From contig NZ_BCBA01000042.1 of assembly GCF_001320245.1 (NCBI RefSeq), positions 62,001 through 126,000 of the forward strand: 64,000 bases of DNA, written 5' to 3'. This document shows positions 17,135 through 25,370 of this stretch, one piece after another; the stretch's first letter is position 1, and the number at the start of each line of letters is the position of its first letter. Under the pieces are notes generated by a model. It did not search any database and was not told where the DNA came from. It saw only the letters and a list, made by a program, of their open reading frames with translations. The translations under genes were made by a program, and so were the position numbers. Source of the stretch: Pseudomonas sp. NBRC 111124. GTDB lineage: Bacteria > Pseudomonadota > Gammaproteobacteria > Pseudomonadales > Pseudomonadaceae.

Positions 17135-18043
17135 TCACGACATTGCAGTATCCATCACCATCATCAGGCAAAAGCCGATGCAAAGCCCCAGACTGGCAAG
17201 GCGGTGATGACCATTGCTGCGCGACTCGGGAATGATCTCCTGGGTTACCACCAGTAGCATCGCCCCCGCCGCACAGGCCAGGCCAACCGGCAACAGCAAC
17301 TCCGCCATGTTCACCAACCAGGCACAGATCACCGCAGCCAGTGGCTCGACCAGGCCCGAGGCGGCGCCGATCAGAAACGCCTTGAACCGTGGCATCCCCG
17401 CCCCTGCCAGCACCAGCGCTATTACCAGGCCTTCGGGCACATCCTGCAACGCTATGCCCATCGCCAGGCTGTCGGCGTCGGCCATGCCGCTTCCGGCAGA
17501 GACACCGATGGCCATGCCCTCGGGGATGTTGTGGGCGATGATGGCAATCACGAACAACCAGATCCTTGCGGCGATGACTGGCTGGTTTTCCGTACCGACC
17601 AAGGCTTCTGGCGAAGCACCGGAAACCTTGAGGTCGACCAGAAACAGGCACAGGGCGCCGAGCATCAAACCGAAACTGATCAGCCCACCGGCGCCCCAAG
17701 GGCTGAAACCAAGGGACTGGGCGGCATCCAGCCCGGGGATGATCAGCGAGAACGCCGTAGCCGCGAGCATCACCCCTGCCCCGAACCCCAACAAGGTATC
17801 GGCCAAGGCTACCGACATGTTGCGAATCACCAACACCGGCACTGCGCCCAGCGCTGTACCCAGCGCGCACAATGCACCGCCTTCCAGGGCGCGCAGCATG
17901 CGGGGTTCCAGGTCCAGCCAGGCGATGCCACGGGCCAGCAGCAACGCGGTACCGGCCAGCAACAGCAATGTGCCCAGGGCCAGCCGAAACAGCCGGACAC
18001 TGCTGATGGACATCACCTCAGAGCGCATACCGGCCAGACTCAC
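17135..18043 (-). CDS. ZIP-family metal transporter
   Basis: The 302-residue membrane protein has about eight hydrophobic helices. It carries the ZIP/GufA core: the helix IIAHNIPEGMAIGVSAG, with metal-binding H-N-x-P-E-G, and a second ALQDVPEGLVIALVLAGAG. Such transporters import zinc, manganese or iron. The GTG start at 18043 overlaps the sodA stop by 4 bp (GTGA), implying translational coupling. ATGs at 18028 and 18013 are alternatives. The place at the end of a Fur-type operon next to a Mn-SOD suggests manganese or other divalent metal uptake, but this is inference. Confidence 0.8.
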   Translation of the reverse strand: MSLAGMRSEVMSISSVRLFRLALGTLLLLAGTALLLARGIAWLDLEPRMLRALEGGALCALGTALGAVPVLVIRNMSVALADTLLGFGAGVMLAATAFSLIIPGLDAAQSLGFSPWGAGGLISFGLMLGALCLFLVDLKVSGASPEALVGTENQPVIAARIWLFVIAIIAHNIPEGMAIGVSAGSGMADADSLAMGIALQDVPEGLVIALVLAGAGMPRFKAFLIGAASGLVEPLAAVICAWLVNMAELLLPVGLACAAGAMLLVVTQEIIPESRSNGHHRLASLGLCIGFCLMMVMDTAMS

Positions 18044-18651
18044 TTCAAGGCTTCGTGATAGCGGCGCTCCACTTGCGCCCAGTCAATCACGTTGTAGAAA
18101 GCACCAATGTATTCCGGGCGACGGTTCTGGTACTTCAGGTAATAGGCGTGCTCCCACACGTCCAGGCCGAGGATCGGCGTATTGCCGTGCATCAGCGGGC
18201 TGTCCTGGTTGCCGCTGCTTTCCACTACCAGCTTGTTCTGCGGCGTGACGCTGAGCCATGCCCAACCGCTGCCGAAACGGGTCAGTGCGGCCTTGGTGAA
18301 GGCGTCCTTGAACGCCTCGAAACCACCCAGCTCAGCGTCAATGGCACTGGCCAGCTCCCCTTGTGGCTGGCCCCCACCCTTGGGCGACATCACCGTCCAG
18401 AACAGGCTGTGGTTGGCGTGACCGCCACCGTGGTTGGTGACTGCACCGCGCAGGTTTTCGGGCAGTTGCTCGACCGCGCCGACCAGTTTCTCGACCGGCC
18501 ATTCAGCCCACTCGGTGCCCTCGATGGCTGCGTTCAGGCCATTGACGTAGGTCTGGTGGTGCTTGGTGTGGTGGATTTCCATGGTTTGCGCATCGATGTG
18601 CGGTTCCAGCGCATCGTAGGCGTAAGTCAGTGCAGGCAAGGTATGCGGCAT
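18040..18651 (-). CDS. sodA: Superoxide dismutase, manganese type
   Basis: SodA converts superoxide to peroxide and oxygen in the cytoplasm. The 203-residue protein has the metal ligands H27, H81, D164 and H168 (HHTKHH, GGGHANHSLFW, LDVWEHAYYLKY). The manganese-type signature is NQDSPLM with Gln149. I chose the ATG at 18651 by homology; it lies 1 bp after the orfX stop. In P. aeruginosa the same fagA-fumC-orfX-sodA order is induced by iron starvation, when Fe-SOD cannot be loaded. Confidence 0.95.
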   Translation of the reverse strand: MPHTLPALTYAYDALEPHIDAQTMEIHHTKHHQTYVNGLNAAIEGTEWAEWPVEKLVGAVEQLPENLRGAVTNHGGGHANHSLFWTVMSPKGGGQPQGELASAIDAELGGFEAFKDAFTKAALTRFGSGWAWLSVTPQNKLVVESSGNQDSPLMHGNTPILGLDVWEHAYYLKYQNRRPEYIGAFYNVIDWAQVERRYHEALK

Positions 18652-18652
18652 A

Positions 18653-19114
18653 TCAATGGATTCCGTAGGCATGGGTTGTGGGCGCCACGTCTGGCTGGGC
18701 AACGAGTTCGCTGGCCTCAGCGCCGTGGCGGTTGAGCAGGCGCTCGGTTCGCGGGTACTGGCCGTATTCGGAGATAAAACTCAGCAGTTCGGTGTACGTA
18801 CGCCTGCTGTGGCGCAGCGCGGCATCTCGCAGCGCCTGGGGCAAGCGCGCTTGCTGGCTGGCCTGGAGCAAACGCTGATGGGCAGCGCACAGGTAGTCGG
18901 CGCTCTCGTGCGGCTGGTTCAGGCGCAGGTGCAGGTCGGCCAGGTTGTGATGGGCGATGACCAGCGCGGCCACCGCCTCGTCGACGTCATGCCAGCGCTC
19001 GAACAGCACTTGAGCCAACGCCAGTGCTTGCAGGTAGTGCTCCCGGGCATCGACCAGCTCACCCTGATCGAACAGGCGATTGGCGGTCTCGGTCGTGCGT
19101 TTCCAGTGCTGCAT
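18653..19114 (-). CDS. OrfX of the fagA-fumC-orfX-sodA operon, helical protein of unknown function
   Basis: The 153-residue protein is predicted to be nearly all helical, with TPR-like heptads (AREHYLQALALAQ, AALVIAHHNLADLHLRLNQPHESADYL). It has no signal peptide or catalytic motif. Its place between fumC and sodA, 1 bp before sodA, matches the conserved iron-starvation operon of pseudomonads, where its role is unknown. A scaffold or chaperone role is possible but unsupported. Confidence 0.8.
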   Translation of the reverse strand: MQHWKRTTETANRLFDQGELVDAREHYLQALALAQVLFERWHDVDEAVAALVIAHHNLADLHLRLNQPHESADYLCAAHQRLLQASQQARLPQALRDAALRHSRRTYTELLSFISEYGQYPRTERLLNRHGAEASELVAQPDVAPTTHAYGIH

Positions 19115-19144
19115 GACGTTGTTTCCTCCGGGTGCTACGGCTTA

Positions 19145-20521
19145 TCAGATGCCGCCAGCAGTGAGTTTTTCCGGGTCCAGCAGCGCTTCGAGCTGGTCGC
19201 GCGACAGGTCGGTGTGCTCCAGTGCGACATCGATGACCGGACGGCCCTGCTTGTAGGCGGTCTTGGCGATTTCGGCGGCCTTGAGGTAGCCGATGATCGG
19301 ATTAAGTGCGGTGACCAGGATCGGGTTGCGCGCCAAGGCCTCCTTGAGCTTGCCCTCGTTGACCTTGAAACTGGCAATGGCCTTGTCGGCGAGCAGGCGG
19401 CTGGCATTGGCCATCAGCTCGATGCTCTCCAGCAGGTTGCGGGCGATCACCGGCAGCATCACGTTCAGTTCGAAGTTGCCCGACTGGCCCGCCACAGCAA
19501 TGGTGGCGTCATTGCCGATCACTTGGGCGGCAACCATGGCGGTGGCTTCCGGGATCACCGGGTTGACCTTGCCCGGCATGATCGACGAGCCTGGCTGCAG
19601 GCCCTGAAGCTCGATTTCACCCAGGCCGGCCAATGGGCCCGAGTTCATCCAGCGCAGGTCGTTGGCAATCTTCATCAGCGCCACGGCGGTAGTCTTGAGT
19701 TGTCCGGACAGCGCCACGGCCGTGTCCTGGGAGCCGATCAGAGCGAACAGGTTTTGGCCGGGGCTAAACTCGACCTTGGTGAGACCGCTCAACTGACGGG
19801 CGAAGCAGGCTGCGAACTGCGGGTGGGCGTTAATCCCGGTGCCCACGGCGGTGCCGCCTTGAGCCAGTGCCTGCAAGCTCGGCAAGGTCGCCTGGATATG
19901 CGCCTTGGCGCCATTGATCTGCGCCGCCCAACCATCGAGCACCTGGCTCATGCGCACTGGCATGGCATCCATGAGATGTGTGCGGCCGGTTTTCACATAG
20001 TGATGCACTTGCGCTGACTTGGCCTCGATCACCTGTGCCAAGTGGCCCAGGGCCGGCAACAGTTGCTCATGCAGAGCCAGGGCGGCACTGACGTGAATGG
20101 TAGTCGGGATGATGTCATTGCTGCTCTGGCCACAGTTGACGTGATCGTTGGCATTGACCGGCTCGCCGAGGATGCGGCTGGCCAAGGTGGCGATCACTTC
20201 GTTGGCGTTCATGTTTGAACTGGTGCCGGAGCCGGTCTGGAACACGTCCACCGGGAAGTGCTGAATGAAGTCTTCAGCCAACAGTTGTTCGACCGCCTTG
20301 ACGATGGCCTGGCCCTGCCCTGCCGACAGTTGCTCCAGCTCGATGTTGGCTTTGGCCGCAGCAGCCTTGGCCAGCAAAAGGGCGCGGATGAACTGGGCTG
20401 GCATGCGCTGGCGACTGATCGGGAAGTTGTCGACTGCGCGCTGGGTCTGGGCGCCATACAGGGCGTTGGCCGGCACCTGCAGCTCGCCCATGCTGTCACG
20501 CTCGATACGGGTATCACTCAT
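19145..20521 (-). CDS. fumC: Class II fumarate hydratase (iron independent)
   Basis: FumC interconverts fumarate and malate without an Fe-S cluster, so it keeps the TCA cycle working when iron is scarce or superoxide is high. The 458-residue protein has the signature GSSIMPGKVNP near residue 320, the TGTSSNMNANEV-type substrate loop near residue 100, and SSNDIIPT. The ATG at 20521 overlaps the fagA stop region by 8 bp. It belongs to the fagA-fumC-orfX-sodA operon behind a Fur box. Confidence 0.96.
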   Translation of the reverse strand: MSDTRIERDSMGELQVPANALYGAQTQRAVDNFPISRQRMPAQFIRALLLAKAAAAKANIELEQLSAGQGQAIVKAVEQLLAEDFIQHFPVDVFQTGSGTSSNMNANEVIATLASRILGEPVNANDHVNCGQSSNDIIPTTIHVSAALALHEQLLPALGHLAQVIEAKSAQVHHYVKTGRTHLMDAMPVRMSQVLDGWAAQINGAKAHIQATLPSLQALAQGGTAVGTGINAHPQFAACFARQLSGLTKVEFSPGQNLFALIGSQDTAVALSGQLKTTAVALMKIANDLRWMNSGPLAGLGEIELQGLQPGSSIMPGKVNPVIPEATAMVAAQVIGNDATIAVAGQSGNFELNVMLPVIARNLLESIELMANASRLLADKAIASFKVNEGKLKEALARNPILVTALNPIIGYLKAAEIAKTAYKQGRPVIDVALEHTDLSRDQLEALLDPEKLTAGGI

Positions 20522-20915
20522 CTTCAAATCCTTGCATCAGTTCATCGGGGGAAATCGACGGCAGCAGCCGGCAGTTGGCCAGCTGCAAGGCATAGGGCTG
20601 CCAGCGCTGGTTCTGCTCGCGGCGATCGAGGTTGCGCAGGTCGAGCAGCGGGCGCCAGGCCTGGTCCAGGCACTGGCAACGCCAGTGCCACGGCAGCATG
20701 CGGTCGCTGGCGGTATCCAGCAGCAAGCGCAAGGAAGTCAGTGCCACGGTCCATGGCGACGTTTCAGTGCAGCACACCAGGTAGCGGCCTTCGGCCAGGT
20801 AGTGCTCGATCAGGCGCGGCTCGTCGGGTTCAAGCGCGCAGCGGATGCGCCGGCTGAGCCAGCGCCAGTTTTCCAGGTAGGGCAGTTCGCGGAGGACGGG
20901 TTTCATGAACATCAT
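20514..20915 (-). CDS. fagA: FagA (Fur-associated gene), first gene of the iron-starvation operon
   Basis: The 133-residue protein is rich in tryptophan, arginine and leucine, and has a CxC pair (WRCQC) plus two adjacent cysteines (LVCC). No enzyme motif is recognised. By position, directly behind a Fur box and overlapping fumC, it corresponds to fagA of P. aeruginosa, whose function is unknown. Three in-frame ATGs lie close together (20915, 20912, 20906); I kept the first. No strong Shine-Dalgarno is visible. Confidence 0.75.
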   Translation of the reverse strand: MMFMKPVLRELPYLENWRWLSRRIRCALEPDEPRLIEHYLAEGRYLVCCTETSPWTVALTSLRLLLDTASDRMLPWHWRCQCLDQAWRPLLDLRNLDRREQNQRWQPYALQLANCRLLPSISPDELMQGFEDE

Positions 20916-20928
20916 CGCCGGGTGACTG

Positions 20929-20947
20929 GATAATGATATTCATTATT
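20929..20947 (-). promoter_or_regulatory. Fur box upstream of fagA
   Basis: GATAATGATATTCATTATT matches the 19-bp Fur consensus at 17 positions and lies 14 bp before the fagA ATG, where it would cover the promoter. A/T-rich sequence continues to 20965. This predicts repression by Fe-Fur and induction of fagA-fumC-orfX-sodA and probably the ZIP gene in low iron. Confidence 0.88.
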
Positions 20948-20990
20948 AATTGATAAATATAATCACTTCAAGCCCGCGCGATGAAAGAAA

Positions 20991-21016
20991 AAAACCCGGC
21001 GCGATGGCCGGGTTTT
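20991..21016 (-). terminator. Intrinsic terminator of pmbA
   Basis: AAAACCCGGC (20991-21000) pairs perfectly with GCCGGGTTTT (21007-21016). On the minus strand the stem runs into a seven-T tract and then CTTT, 28 bp past the pmbA stop. It also insulates the fagA promoter. Confidence 0.88.
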
Positions 21017-21043
21017 AATGTCACTGACTAGATTTGCCAATTA

Positions 21044-22390
21044 TCAGCTGCCAGCGACCGTCATCCGCTCGATCAGGACCGACCCTGTGTGGATATTGCT
21101 GCGAGTCTCAATATCACTGCCGATGGCTACAATTTGCTGGAACATGTCCTTCATATTGCCGGCGATAGTCACTTCCTGCACGGCATGCTGGATTTCACCG
21201 TTCTCGACCCAGAAGCCCGCCGCGCCGCGCGAATAATCGCCCGTCACCATGTTCAGGCCATGGCCCATCAGCTCGGTCACCAGGAGGCCACGACCCATGC
21301 GACGGATCAGCGCCGCTTGGTCTTCGACGCCATGGGTAACGTACAGATTGTGCACGCCCCCGGCGTTGGCAGTGCTCGGCAGCCCCAACTTGCGCCCGGA
21401 GTAGGTGCCCAGCAGGTAGGACACCAACTCACCTTTGTCGACGAACGGCTTGGCGTAGGTCGCCAGGCCATCGCCGTCGAAAGCGGCGCTGCCCAGCGCG
21501 CGTGGAATGTGTGGGCGCTCGTCGAGGGTCAGCCAGGACGGGAACAGGCGCTGGCCGATGGCACCGTCGAGGAACGACGACTTGCGGTACAGGTTGCCGC
21601 CCGAAATGGCCGAAAGGAAGCTGCCGAACAGGCCACCCGCCAGCTCGGCGGAGAACAGCACCGGCACTTCGCAGGTCGGGACCGGCCGTGCGCCCAATCG
21701 GCTGGCGGCACGCTGGGCGGCGCGCACGCCAATGCTACGCGGGTCGGCCAGCAAGTGCCCCTGGCGGTTTACGTCATACCAGTAGTCACGCTGCATCTGG
21801 CCTTCGCCTTCGGCGATCATGACGCAGCTCAGGCTGTGGCGGGTCGAGGCGTAGCCACCGATGAAACCGTGGCTGTTGCCGTACACGCGGCAACCCTGGT
21901 GAGTGTTCAGTGTAGTGCCATCGGCATTGAGAATGCGCTTGTCGGCGTCGAATGCCGCCGCCTCGCAGGCCAGCGCCATCTCGATGGCTTTCTCCGGCTC
22001 GATGTCCCAGTCGTGATAGAGGTCGAGGTCGGGGATCTCGCGGGCCATCAGCGCGGCGTCAGCCAGGCCTGAACATTCGTCTTCGGACGTGTGCTTGGCA
22101 ATCGCCAACGCGGCGGCCACAGTTTCGCGAATGGCGTCCGGGCCACTGGCCGAGGTGCTGGCCGAGCCCTTGCGCTGGCCGACATAGAGGGTGATGCCAA
22201 AGCCTTGGTCGCGGTTGAACTCGACCGTCTCGACCTCGCGCTGGCGCACCGTGGTGGACAGGCCCTGCTCCAGCGATACCGCCACTTCGCAGGCACTGGC
22301 GCCTTGCTTGCGTGCTTCTGCAATGATCGCTTCGACCTGCTCCTGCAACGCTGGCAGGTCCTTGGGGCCTACGCTCTGGACTGCACTCAT
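21044..22390 (-). CDS. pmbA: Metalloprotease-related protein PmbA/TldE
   Basis: PmbA (TldE) pairs with TldD to form a protease that matures microcin B17 and helps degrade the CcdA antitoxin in E. coli. The 448-residue protein has the family segments GSASTSASGPDAIRETVAAA, GFIGGYASTRHS, and the C-terminal glycine-rich block GDYSRGAAGFWVENGEI. It lacks the HExxxH metal site that TldD has, as expected for the TldE half. I chose the ATG at 22390. The partner tldD is about 0.7 kb away, beyond darP, which is conserved in pseudomonads. Confidence 0.93.
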   Translation of the reverse strand: MSAVQSVGPKDLPALQEQVEAIIAEARKQGASACEVAVSLEQGLSTTVRQREVETVEFNRDQGFGITLYVGQRKGSASTSASGPDAIRETVAAALAIAKHTSEDECSGLADAALMAREIPDLDLYHDWDIEPEKAIEMALACEAAAFDADKRILNADGTTLNTHQGCRVYGNSHGFIGGYASTRHSLSCVMIAEGEGQMQRDYWYDVNRQGHLLADPRSIGVRAAQRAASRLGARPVPTCEVPVLFSAELAGGLFGSFLSAISGGNLYRKSSFLDGAIGQRLFPSWLTLDERPHIPRALGSAAFDGDGLATYAKPFVDKGELVSYLLGTYSGRKLGLPSTANAGGVHNLYVTHGVEDQAALIRRMGRGLLVTELMGHGLNMVTGDYSRGAAGFWVENGEIQHAVQEVTIAGNMKDMFQQIVAIGSDIETRSNIHTGSVLIERMTVAGS

Positions 22391-22499
22391 GGTTTTCTCC
22401 ACTCAAATTCTGCGTTCGGCTGAGGGTCATTCAGCGACCGGGCCGGACAAGCGGCCCCCGACTGGTTATCATGGCGGCGATTTCTAGCGGACTGCCACC

Positions 22500-23021
22500 A
22501 TGGTTGATTCATACGACGACGCCTTCGACGGCGAAAAAAGCAAAACCCAGATCAAGCGCGAGCTGCATGCGCTGGTCGAACTCGGCGAGCGCCTGACCAC
22601 GGTCAAGGCCGACACGCTGGCACGCCTGCCGCTCACCGACGAGCTGCGCAAGGCCCTGGCCGAAGCCTGCAAGCACACCGCCCATGGCGCACGCAAACGC
22701 CACATGTCGTTTGTCGGCAAGCTGATGCGCGACCAGGACCTGGACGCCATCCACGCCGTGCTCGATCAGATCGACACCTCCAGCCGCCAGTACAACGAGC
22801 GTTTCCATGGCCTGGAACGCTGGCGTGACCGGTTGATCGATGGCAATGACGAGGACCTTGAGCGTTTTGTTCAGGAGTTCCCCGAAACCGATCGCCAGCA
22901 GATGCGCTCGCTGATCCGTCATGCCCAGCACGAAAAAGCACGGAACAAACCGCCCGCCGCTGCGCGCAAGGTGTTCAAGTACATCCGTGATCTCGACGAG
23001 ATGCAGCGCGGTCTGCGCTGA
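22500..23021 (+). CDS. darP: Ribosome biogenesis factor DarP (YjgA/DUF615)
   Basis: The 173-residue basic, helical protein matches YjgA/DarP, which binds late 50S precursors and supports peptidyl transferase centre maturation. Visible family segments are KSKTQIKRELHALVELGERL at the N-terminus and RQQMRSLIRHAQHEKARNKPPAAARKVFKYIRDL at the C-terminus. It is divergent from pmbA (109-bp gap) and convergent with tldD. Confidence 0.9.
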   Translation: MVDSYDDAFDGEKSKTQIKRELHALVELGERLTTVKADTLARLPLTDELRKALAEACKHTAHGARKRHMSFVGKLMRDQDLDAIHAVLDQIDTSSRQYNERFHGLERWRDRLIDGNDEDLERFVQEFPETDRQQMRSLIRHAQHEKARNKPPAAARKVFKYIRDLDEMQRGLR

Positions 23022-23030
23022 TTCCCGCCG

Positions 23031-23055
23031 CCTGGGGCTGGTTTGCAGCCCCGGG
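23031..23055. terminator. Hairpin between convergent darP and tldD
   Basis: GGGGCTG (23034-23040) and CAGCCCC (23046-23052) pair around a GTTTG loop, with three further outer pairs (one wobble). It lies within the 41-bp convergent gap and can act for both genes. No T-tract is present. Confidence 0.5.
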
Positions 23056-23062
23056 ACGATTC

Positions 23063-24502
23063 TCACGCGCCAGTACCGCCCACGGTAATTGCGTCCAGTT
23101 TCAAGGTCGGCTGCCCGACACCCACCGGCACCGATTGCCCGTCCTTGCCACACGTCCCCACCCCACTGTCCAGCGCCAGGTCGTTACCGACCATCGACAC
23201 CCGGCTCATGGCCTCAGGCCCGTTGCCGATCAGGGTCGCGCCCTTGACTGGCGCAGTGATCTTGCCGTCTTCGATCAGGTACGCTTCGCTGGTCGAGAAC
23301 ACGAACTTGCCACTGGTGATATCGACCTGGCCACCGCCGAGGTTGGCGCAGTAGATGCCCTTCTTCACCGAGGCGATGATTTCCTGCGGGTCGCTTTCGC
23401 CGGCCAGCATGTACGTATTGGTCATGCGCGGCATCGGCAGGTGCGCATACGACTCGCGACGACCGTTGCCGGTAACCGCCATGCCCATCAGGCGCGCATT
23501 GAGCTTGTCCTGCATGTAGCCCTTGAGGATGCCGTTCTCGATCAGCGTGGTGCATTCGGTCGGGGTGCCTTCGTCATCGACGCTCAACGAGCCACGGCGG
23601 CCTTCGAGCGTACCGTCGTCGACGATGGTGCACAGGCTCGAGGCGACCTTCTCGCCAATCCGCCCGCTGAATGCCGAGCTGCCCTTGCGGTTGAAGTCAC
23701 CCTCCAGGCCATGGCCGACCGCTTCGTGCAGCAGCACGCCGGACCAGCCGGAACCCAGTACAACCGGCAAGGTGCCGGCCGGGGCCGGGATCGCCTCAAG
23801 GTTGACCAGCGCCTGGCGCAGCGCTTCGCGGGCATAGCCCATGACCCGGTCTTCAGTGAAGAAGCGGTAGTCGGTACGCCCGCCACCGCCCTGCCCGCCG
23901 CGCTCGCGACGGCCATTCTGCTCGACGATGACGCTGACGTTGAAGCGCACCAATGGGCGCACATCGGCTGCCAGGCTGCCGTCGGCGGCAGCAATCAGGA
24001 TGCGCTCCCAGACCCCGGCCATGCTCACGCTGACCTGTTGGATGCGCGGGTCAAGGGCACGGGTGGCGGCATCGACACGCTTGAGCAGTTCGACCTTCTC
24101 GGCCCGGCTGAGTACGTCCAGCGGGTTGTCCGGCGCGTACAGCGCCGTCACGTCCTGGCTGCGAAACGCCTGCACCGTGCCGTTCTGACCGGCGCGGGAA
24201 ATCGAGCGGGCAGCACGGGCCGCCGAGGTCAGTGCCTCCAAGTTGATCGCATTGCTGTAGGCGAAGCCCGTCTTCTCACCGGACTGGGCACGCACACCCA
24301 CACCCTGGTCAAGGTTGAAGCTGCCCTCTTTGACGATGCCGTCCTCCAGCGCCCAGGTTTCCGAGATCTGGCCCTGGAAGTACAGGTCAGCGGCGTCGAT
24401 GCTGGGGCCGGCCAGCTCGCCCAACACGCTCTGCAGGCTGTCGAGGGTGAGTCCGCCCGGGGCCAGGAGCTGCTCGCTGACGGTGGATAACATCTGGCTC
24501 AT
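23063..24502 (-). CDS. tldD: Metalloprotease TldD
   Basis: TldD is the catalytic half of the TldD/TldE protease. The 479-residue protein has the zinc motif HEAVGH in VLLHEAVGHGLEGD and the family block FNRKGSSAFSGRIGEKVAS. It ends with the glycine-rich region around GVGTCGKDGQSVPVG. I chose the ATG at 24502, 2 bp after the stop of the nitrilase gene, so the two are coupled. It is the last gene of the long mre-maf-rng-yhdP-nit-tldD run. Confidence 0.94.
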   Translation of the reverse strand: MSQMLSTVSEQLLAPGGLTLDSLQSVLGELAGPSIDAADLYFQGQISETWALEDGIVKEGSFNLDQGVGVRAQSGEKTGFAYSNAINLEALTSAARAARSISRAGQNGTVQAFRSQDVTALYAPDNPLDVLSRAEKVELLKRVDAATRALDPRIQQVSVSMAGVWERILIAAADGSLAADVRPLVRFNVSVIVEQNGRRERGGQGGGGRTDYRFFTEDRVMGYAREALRQALVNLEAIPAPAGTLPVVLGSGWSGVLLHEAVGHGLEGDFNRKGSSAFSGRIGEKVASSLCTIVDDGTLEGRRGSLSVDDEGTPTECTTLIENGILKGYMQDKLNARLMGMAVTGNGRRESYAHLPMPRMTNTYMLAGESDPQEIIASVKKGIYCANLGGGQVDITSGKFVFSTSEAYLIEDGKITAPVKGATLIGNGPEAMSRVSMVGNDLALDSGVGTCGKDGQSVPVGVGQPTLKLDAITVGGTGA

Positions 24503-24504
24503 AG

Positions 24505-25356
24505 TCACTCCGAGGTGTGCGCAGGCCGCAAGGCGCCCTGCGAGAAAAAGCGCCGGTGCGTGGTGACCGGCATGCGCGCCCGAATGGACGCCTGTTCATC
24601 AATGTCGCGCTCGGCGAGCAATACCGCTTCGCCTCGCGCCTGCTGCGCGACGATGCGCCCCCAGGGGTCGACGATCGCCGCATGCCCGTGGGTTTCCCGC
24701 GGGCCTGGATGGGTACCGCCCTGAGCCGCTGCCAGTACATAGCACTGGGTCTCGATGGCCCGGGCGCGGATCAGCACTTCCCAATGCGCTGCCCCTGTGA
24801 CCGCAGTAAAGGCGGCCGGTGCCGTGATCAGTTCCGCCCCTGCACTGCGCAAAGCGCTGTAGAGCTCAGGGAAGCGCAAGTCGTAGCACACACTCAGCCC
24901 CAGGCGCCCTACCGGCGTATCGGCCACCACCACCTGGGCACCATGGGCATAGTCATCGGACTCGCGGTAGCGGCCACGGTTGTCGGCTACATCCACGTCG
25001 AACAGGTGCAGCTTGTCGTAACGCGCCACCACCTCGCCATGTTCGTCGATCAGCAACGAACAGGCATGGGCTTTTGCCTCAGGCTGACCTTGCGGTGGCA
25101 GCGGCAAGGTACCGGCAACAATCCATAACCTGAGGTCGCGTGCGGTACGTTTCAACCATGGCAGGATCGGACCTTCGCCCAGGGCTTCGGCGCGGCCGAT
25201 GGCGGCGGCGTCCTTGCGCCCCATCGCCGCGAAGTTTTCCGGCAGCACCGCCAGCCGTGCACCGCTCAAGGCCGCCTGTTCCAGCAGGGCGCCTGCACGT
25301 TGCAGGTTGGCCAGCACATCGTCCTGGCTGACCATCTGGATGACCGCTGCCTTCAT
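24505..25356 (-). CDS. Carbon-nitrogen hydrolase (nitrilase superfamily, Nit-type amidase)
   Basis: The 283-residue cytoplasmic hydrolase has the complete Glu-Lys-Cys triad: E40 in VLPENF, K115 in YDKLHLFDVD and C157 in SVCYDLRFPE. The close similarity to Nit1/NIT1-type enzymes suggests repair of deaminated glutathione, but other omega-amidase roles are possible. The ATG at 25356 follows an AGGAG Shine-Dalgarno sequence and lies 15 bp after the yhdP stop. Position between yhdP and tldD is conserved in pseudomonads. Confidence 0.88.
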   Translation of the reverse strand: MKAAVIQMVSQDDVLANLQRAGALLEQAALSGARLAVLPENFAAMGRKDAAAIGRAEALGEGPILPWLKRTARDLRLWIVAGTLPLPPQGQPEAKAHACSLLIDEHGEVVARYDKLHLFDVDVADNRGRYRESDDYAHGAQVVVADTPVGRLGLSVCYDLRFPELYSALRSAGAELITAPAAFTAVTGAAHWEVLIRARAIETQCYVLAAAQGGTHPGPRETHGHAAIVDPWGRIVAQQARGEAVLLAERDIDEQASIRARMPVTTHRRFFSQGALRPAHTSE

Positions 25357-25370
25357 GAGCACTCCTGAAA

